In this document: positions 6,601-10,037 of the stretch, one piece after another
How positions within the stretch are numbered: position 1 is the stretch's first letter
Layout: each line of letters opens with the position of its first letter
Origin: Flavobacteriaceae bacterium
GTDB lineage: Bacteria; Bacteroidota; Bacteroidia; Flavobacteriales; Flavobacteriaceae
Direction of reading: 5' to 3'
DNA: 10,037 nucleotides
NCBI GenBank assembly: GCA_030694835.1
Contig: JAUYUF010000309.1
Span: 1 to 10,037 of the forward strand
Notes under the pieces: model-generated
What the model saw: only the letters and a program-made list of their open reading frames with translations
Database searches by the model: none
Told to the model about the DNA's origin: nothing
Translations under genes and position numbers: made by a program

Positions 6601-8794
6601 AAGTGGAACTAATGTAATTGGGGAAGTTGTTTCTCTTGCTATAAACGGACTCTCTTGGGCAAATTTACAAGGCTATTATCGAATGAATGTTGGTTGCGGA
6701 TTATTAACAGCTATAAAAGGGACTCCTGGTAATTTAAGAAATATTACTTCTCCTCAAGAAGATTCTGCACCAATACCATATACTTCTGGAAGAAATGGCA
6801 CATGGGGCGTTACAACAACCTGGAGGCCTATTCTTTCCCCTTGGAGAACTAGTGAGGTTTTAGCTACTAATTGGGATACAAATCCACGTTGGGCTGCACC
6901 AAATAGCACAGGTATTAATGGAGATCCAATAGATTGGAATATTGTTAGAACAACTCATGATATTACTTCAGGCACTAGAGATATCACTGTTTTAGGGCTG
7001 TTATCCGATTCTGGCAAATTAACAATGAATGGGGTTACAGATTCAGATGGCACTGGTACAGGTCAAGGATTATGGATTACTCACTATTTAAAACTGAATG
7101 GTGTCATCGATTTAGAAGGAGAATCTCAGTTGGTACAAAAAAGATACACCCCTGCTCAATTTAGCGAAAGTATTTTTGACACAAGCAGTTCTGGTTATAT
7201 TGAACGTGATCAACAAGGTAAAAAAAATAGTTTTAATTATAATTATTGGTCATCTCCAGTGAGTCCTCAAGGTACAGCTAATAATGCACCTTATTCTGTA
7301 GGTAGTATTTTAAAAGATGGTTCAATTTCAGCTACCCCAATACCAATATCTTTTGGAGACGGAGCCTATTTTGCAGATGGTACTTTAACAAGTCCTATAA
7401 AAATTAGTAATCGTTGGATATATTCTTACAATTCCACTACTGTTGGTAATACTGATTTGCAAAATTACTATCAGTGGAATTATAAAGGAAGTACAGGCTC
7501 TATTGGAGCAGGAGAAGGATTTTCAATGAAAGGAACGGGTGGAGCGGCATCAATTACTGCTTTGCAAAATTATGTTTTTGAAGGCAAACCTCATTCTGGT
7601 ACTATTTTACTTAGCATGGCATCTGGACGGTCCTATTTAATAGGGAATCCTTATCCTTCTGCTTTAGATGCTGATGAATTTATTCTTGACAATATCAAAG
7701 AAACTATAAATGGTAAAGTTGGAAGAAATACTATAAATGTCTTTAATGGGGCGCTTTATTTTTGGGATCATTTTATATCAACCAATAATCATTTATTAGC
7801 GCAATATGAAGGAGGATATGCTACTTACACGTTAATAGGAAGTGTTGAGGCTATAGCTAATCTATCTTTAGGGGCAAACACAGGCTCTCATGGTTCAAAA
7901 TTATCTAAACGTTATATTCCTGTTGGACAAGGCTTTTTTATTGATGGCACATTAGATCCAGCCGTGACAGGAACAGTTGCCGTTACAAGTGGAGACTTAG
8001 TTTTTAAAAACAGCCAACGTGTATTTGAACGTGAAGCTAATGGGTCTTCAATTTTCTTGAGAACTTCTAAATCAAAAAGAACAACAACTTCGGTTAATGA
8101 CTCAAAATATGTTGATTCAAGACCAAAAATTAGATTGCAATTTGATTCGCCTTTAGGTTACCGTAGAGGCCTGTTGATTGGTGTAGATGAAAGAACAACT
8201 AATGAATTTGATATTGGATTTGATGCGCCTCTGAATGAAGATAATAAAGAGGATATGTTTTGGCTCATTGGAAAAGGCAAATTAGTTATTCAAGGTGTTA
8301 ATAATTTTAATAAAAATCAAGAATTGACATTGGGTCTTAGAATTGATAAAGCAGGTTTGGTATCTATAAAAATTGATGAACTCGAAAATATAGATTCAAG
8401 TACAGAACTTTATATTAAAGATAGCCAAAGTGGAGAAACGTATAATATTAATGATCGAGCATTTGAAATTAACTTAGAAAAGGGCGTTTATCTTGAACGT
8501 TTTTCACTTGTTTTTCAGCCTCGTTTAAAGAGATTGGATGAAATTTCCTTAGAAGAAGGTATTAAAGTATTTATGAATAATGTTAATTCCACCTTAAATA
8601 TTCATAAAATTGTTGATACTACAATTAATGAAGTGTATTTATATAGTATTTTAGGGCAAAACCTTAAAATTTGGAATGCTAATTTTGAAGAACGGAACAC
8701 TTTATTGCCTATTTATGATATAGCTACAGGTATTTACCTAGTACATGTTAAAACAACCAATGGAAGTATTGTTAAAAGAGTGTATATAGAATAA
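3638..8794 (+). CDS. Giant T9SS-exported surface protein with Ig-like repeats and LamG domain
   Basis: This 1718-residue secreted protein is probably exported by the type IX system and displayed on the cell surface, likely for adhesion or glycan binding; its exact function is unknown. A signal peptide covers residues 1-27 (cut before Q28). Three clear Ig-like repeats follow (about 29-121, 122-216, 217-308), each opening with a TIC motif and closing with a second Cys (C42/C109, C134/C203, C231/C293). A diverged fourth (C335/C403) comes next. A fifth (C432/C694) appears split by a jelly-roll-like insert at about 455-650 that ends in SSWALDNIKIPD. A PKD-like domain lies at about 710-828, and a LamG (concanavalin-like) domain at about 829-985 with LRIWNVALTSEQ near its end. 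Residues from about 1000 to 1630 form a long module seen in many flavobacterial giant proteins (YWSSPV at 1203-1208, GNPYPSALDADEF from 1336). The C-terminus (about 1640-1718) is a type A T9SS sorting domain ending in TGIYLVHVKTTNGSIVKRVYIE-like sequence. The ATG fits the signal peptide; an in-frame stop lies at 3593. Confidence 0.9.
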   Translation: MVKELLLIKTKLFLFALILFSVTGAYGQCTSSGVISGNQTICYNTLPATLTETTASTGTGTLTSQWQSSTDNITFTNISGATSTTYSPTALTQSTWYKRVDTYDSIPICETNVVLVTVQSVPTAGTISGVQTICNGGDPVAFTSTAGTGSGTISYRWESSISPFSTWTTIASATAATYDVPSGLTATTQYRRITISTQNSVACESVPTATVQVTVNPTSIGGTASSNHTICYGGTPNDITLTGNTGVIQWQSSTDNVTFSNIAGATATPLTSAQMGSLTATRYYRAVVTSGVCTSVNSTVVTVTIDPIKIDDGTLLGYLTTSTPPGSNVVNVTACPQDGVPKDAFISLSGNTGAIVRWEYSQLNILSGVLEWFPFGVATSTSNTFSDITKTTSVRVVTQIGNCALSYSRPFIMNVIPPNIKPTVNANLFSICLGGSVSVTATSSFATGGIYGNGGSFESSNPSGWRVDYIPGGADIFPASASSTTPNNFAIATSRPAGRNFSGTLYNASINSDKYAIVNGNPGIPTGTGRTFSTLETPIFNTYGLTNPNLTFDQAYFLAATAFLKIELSLDGGATYSITLDPGINTFNSLPHNFTGPSTSGAGTHFSNFVPTTINLQEYIGYANLRVRFYYESNGTTTSSWALDNIKIPDKPINEVLQWTDLEGNVISSSENISFNPPIPGVQKYGVTSLIDGCRSSGPDGTTFITVNTTNSYAGKNIAPPPGECGTKSVNLHAYDNRLTARENIGNGAFEGYLITDPDKRLDAPGTMLPSETPGTWSVSPATNACGDPTFSNINDPNATFSGGAGTYMLTWSVGGCPSASIQVTLEDCSNVNFDGTNDYVTFNNSYNLSNPFSISVWVKPNTLNGTIFSKRDPSDTSTGYDLKINAGIISFNWNNTGSIASDIAITTNRWYHIAVTFNGTYRLYIDGIEIKNSGNSVPVSNNSECLLGKTNATPVNYFNGWMDELRIWNVALTSEQLRQMMNQEIKTSGTNVIGEVVSLAINGLSWANLQGYYRMNVGCGLLTAIKGTPGNLRNITSPQEDSAPIPYTSGRNGTWGVTTTWRPILSPWRTSEVLATNWDTNPRWAAPNSTGINGDPIDWNIVRTTHDITSGTRDITVLGLLSDSGKLTMNGVTDSDGTGTGQGLWITHYLKLNGVIDLEGESQLVQKRYTPAQFSESIFDTSSSGYIERDQQGKKNSFNYNYWSSPVSPQGTANNAPYSVGSILKDGSISATPIPISFGDGAYFADGTLTSPIKISNRWIYSYNSTTVGNTDLQNYYQWNYKGSTGSIGAGEGFSMKGTGGAASITALQNYVFEGKPHSGTILLSMASGRSYLIGNPYPSALDADEFILDNIKETINGKVGRNTINVFNGALYFWDHFISTNNHLLAQYEGGYATYTLIGSVEAIANLSLGANTGSHGSKLSKRYIPVGQGFFIDGTLDPAVTGTVAVTSGDLVFKNSQRVFEREANGSSIFLRTSKSKRTTTSVNDSKYVDSRPKIRLQFDSPLGYRRGLLIGVDERTTNEFDIGFDAPLNEDNKEDMFWLIGKGKLVIQGVNNFNKNQELTLGLRIDKAGLVSIKIDELENIDSSTELYIKDSQSGETYNINDRAFEINLEKGVYLERFSLVFQPRLKRLDEISLEEGIKVFMNNVNSTLNIHKIVDTTINEVYLYSILGQNLKIWNANFEERNTLLPIYDIATGIYLVHVKTTNGSIVKRVYIE

Positions 8795-8813
8795 AAAATA
8801 AAAAGTGTGATTA

Positions 8814-8842
8814 TTGCCATTATATAAATCTTGGTTAATTTG
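8814..8842 (+). promoter_or_regulatory. Weak promoter-like sequence before the PID-CTERM gene
   Basis: A TTG at 8814-8816 and TTAATTTG at 8835-8842 (one mismatch to TAnnTTTG) are 18 nt apart and would place a start site just before the ATG at 8858. The 63-bp gap from the giant gene also allows simple co-transcription, so this is only a tentative internal promoter. Confidence 0.2.
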
Positions 8843-8857
8843 CATTTTACAATTGAT

Positions 8858-9070
8858 ATGAAAAGTATAAAATTTAAAATATTAGCATTATTTACATTTT
8901 TATTTGTAATTACTAATGTATTTGCTCACAAACCAGTAGAACCTCCTGTTCCTGGTAGAGAGTCTGCACCTCCTCCTGTAGGTGTTCCAATTGATGGTGG
9001 CCTTGGTTGGTTGTTGCTACTAGGCTCAGCTTATGGTGTTTATAATTTGAAGAAAAATAAAAAAACTTAA
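8858..9070 (+). CDS. PID-CTERM small membrane/secreted protein
   Basis: This is a 70-residue protein. A longer reading from a TTG at 8831 is possible, but the ATG at 8858 gives a clean signal peptide (MKSIKFKILALFTFLFVITNVFA, residues 1-23), so it is the preferred start. The mature part is a short Pro-rich linker (residues 24-43). It is followed by PIDGGLGW at 44-51, a hydrophobic stretch to about 62, and a basic tail with K65, K66, K68 and K69. This motif, hydrophobic helix and basic tail arrangement matches the PID-CTERM protein-sorting domain known from Bacteroidota and resembles other C-terminal sorting signals that are recognised in the inner membrane. Almost nothing remains after removal of the two signals, so the product may be a tiny surface peptide or a membrane helper. 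It follows the giant T9SS protein by 63 bp on the same strand, suggesting a functional pair. The function is not known. Confidence 0.8.
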   Translation: MKSIKFKILALFTFLFVITNVFAHKPVEPPVPGRESAPPPVGVPIDGGLGWLLLLGSAYGVYNLKKNKKT

Positions 9071-9160
9071 AATAAATACTATTTTAGGCCTGTTACTCTT
9101 GTATAGTATTATGGTTGTAAAAATTATACTACAAGTGAGGAGTCTAAAAAAGATAGATAA
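9057..9160 (+). pseudogene. Possible decayed micro-lipoprotein
   Basis: Two frames read together resemble a short lipoprotein. From 9057 one frame reads (I)KKLKINTILGLLLLYSI, a basic start and hydrophobic core. From 9113 a second frame reads GCKNYTTSEESKKDR and then stops at 9158-9160, looking like a lipobox cysteine followed by a polar tail. One missing base near 9111-9112 would join them as LYSIxGCKN. There is no ATG: the likely start position is ATA (9057), overlapping the last codons of the PID-CTERM gene, as a translationally coupled gene would. Two lesions are therefore needed, and the product would be only about 34 residues. This could be coincidence in AT-rich DNA, or a sequencing error over an intact tiny gene. 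Confidence 0.3.
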
Positions 9161-9341
9161 ACCCTCATAATTAATATAATTTTTTGATTTATTTTCATCA
9201 ATTTTTCACCATCTATAATTCATGCCAAATAGAAAAAAAGATGTAATAATTTTATTGAAGTGTACAAATAGTTTTAATCAAAAATTCTGTATGTTTTATT
9301 TTGAGTGATTTTCGTTAAAAAAATGCAATCATCAAAAAAAA
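9161..9341. other. AT-rich convergent intergenic region
   Basis: This 181-bp stretch lies between the plus-strand genes and the converging PorP/SprF-family gene. No convincing gene is seen. A weak stem TTGAT/ATCAA (9184-9188 and 9197-9201) followed by a short T-run could serve as a rightward terminator, but five A/T-rich pairs with an 8-nt loop is poor evidence. Confidence 0.4.
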
Positions 9342-10037
9342 TTAAAAAGAATTATTAATATTTGGGCAACCCGATAAACGCTGTGGACGACAAAATAAAT
9401 TATACCCTAAACTAATTTGATGAAACCCTCCATTTTCAAAAAGGATATCACCACTTTGTTTGGTGTACGTATAAGAAAACATCCATTTATTAATGTTCAC
9501 TCCAACAATTGGGGTTATATACTGTAATTCTTCAATCTCATTTCCATCAAAACCTCTACGATAAGATATTCCTCCCCAAAGTTGAGCGCTTGGTAAATCT
9601 TTATATACTTTTAAATTAAAATCGGCAAATTTTTCACCTGTACTTTCAATAATTTGAGTCATAATAGAGGGCTCAAACTGAACGCTAGAATTTTTTCCAA
9701 AATAATATCCCACTGTTAATAAATACCTTCTTAAATTTAATGATTCATAATTATCATTATAGAGATTTCTAGCAGAGAGCAAGATATTTTTAGCTGTTAA
9801 ATAGGAGAAAAATCTATCTAAATGATAAGCCACCCCAATATCTGCATTAAAGTAATTTTTACTTTGTACCAATTGTGTAATTTCGGGATCTGGAATGGTA
9901 AAATTAGTTTCATCAACACTGTTTACAACTGCCATCATCGAAAATGCCAATGATAATTGATTAATTTCATTAGATCTATTTCCAAAATCGACATGATAAG
10001 CATAGGTTCCTTGAATTCCCATTTGTGAATGATAACC
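9342..10037 (-). CDS. PorP/SprF-family T9SS membrane protein, C-terminal part (runs off right edge)
   Basis: The frame stays open to the right edge, so the Met at 10022 is an internal residue (preceded in frame by GYHSQ) rather than the true start. The 231 visible residues are the C-terminal part of a roughly 300-residue family. The pattern is that of an outer-membrane beta-barrel: alternating strands such as GIQGTYAYHV, LSLAFSMMAVV, FNADIGVAYHL, YLLTVGYYFG, AQLWGGISYRR and WMFSYTYT. It ends with the characteristic strand HQISLGYNLFCRPQR and a short Cys-containing tail (SGCPN). PorP/SprF proteins work with the type IX system or gliding machinery and are often paired with particular exported adhesins. 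Here the gene converges on the giant T9SS substrate and PID-CTERM genes, a link by neighbourhood only. The family has many paralogues per genome, so porP or sprF itself cannot be assigned. Confidence 0.88.
   Translation of the reverse strand, partial: GYHSQMGIQGTYAYHVDFGNRSNEINQLSLAFSMMAVVNSVDETNFTIPDPEITQLVQSKNYFNADIGVAYHLDRFFSYLTAKNILLSARNLYNDNYESLNLRRYLLTVGYYFGKNSSVQFEPSIMTQIIESTGEKFADFNLKVYKDLPSAQLWGGISYRRGFDGNEIEELQYITPIVGVNINKWMFSYTYTKQSGDILFENGGFHQISLGYNLFCRPQRLSGCPNINNSF

Noticed and set aside
8831..8857. N-terminal extension of the PID-CTERM protein from a TTG codon
   Set aside because: It adds nine residues ahead of a standard signal peptide that begins at the ATG at 8858; the extension would disturb the signal peptide.
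9222..9308. 28-codon plus-strand frame starting with ATG
   Set aside because: It is short, has no signal peptide or motif, and no ribosome-binding or promoter evidence; likely chance in AT-rich DNA.
9301..9341. Possible terminator hairpin for the PorP/SprF-family gene (TGATT/AATCA pairing)
   Set aside because: Only about five pairs with a long A/T-rich loop; too weak to call.
10020..10022. ATG at 10022 as the start of the right-edge minus-strand gene
   Set aside because: The frame continues without a stop to the window edge, and the visible part begins mid-barrel, so the true start is outside the window.

Overview
The window is AT-rich chromosomal DNA from a member of the Bacteroidota, most likely class Flavobacteriia. 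The evidence is a very large secreted protein ending in a type IX secretion (T9SS) sorting domain, a PorP/SprF-family outer-membrane protein, a PID-CTERM small protein, and promoter-like sites matching the Bacteroidota consensus (TTG, about 20 nt, TAnnTTTG). No tRNA, rRNA, CRISPR array, transposase or prophage gene was seen.

Left part (1-3250, all minus strand): a nucleotide-sugar cluster for surface polysaccharide or LPS. In transcription order it holds ugd (UDP-glucose 6-dehydrogenase), a stand-alone mannose-6-phosphate-isomerase-type cupin, rfbB (dTDP-glucose 4,6-dehydratase) and the 5' end of rfbA (glucose-1-phosphate thymidylyltransferase), which runs off the left edge. The first three are separated by only 21-28 bp and look like one operon. 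rfbA follows a 221-bp gap that contains its own promoter-like sequence.

Middle (3251-3637): a 387-bp divergent intergenic region. It holds a perfect TAnnTTTG promoter enclosed by a 19-bp inverted repeat (18 of 19 positions pair), an arrangement resembling the invertible promoters used for phase variation of surface structures in Bacteroidota. A flip would move the promoter from the giant surface protein to the sugar operon. This is the most interesting signal in the window, but it is a hypothesis. A second 17-bp palindrome lies 23 bp before the large gene.

Right part (3638-9070, plus strand): a 1718-residue surface protein with a signal peptide, Ig-like repeats, a jelly-roll-like insertion, a PKD-like domain, a LamG domain, a long uncharacterised flavobacterial module with YWSSPV and GNPYPSALDADEF motifs, and a type A T9SS C-terminal domain. 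It is followed by a 70-residue PID-CTERM protein whose true start is an ATG at 8858, and then by what looks like a decayed micro-lipoprotein reading frame. Converging from the right edge is the 3' part of a PorP/SprF-family gene.

Taken together, the window is a cell-surface locus: sugar-nucleotide precursors on one side, and a T9SS-exported, probably adhesive or carbohydrate-binding protein plus a T9SS-associated membrane protein on the other.
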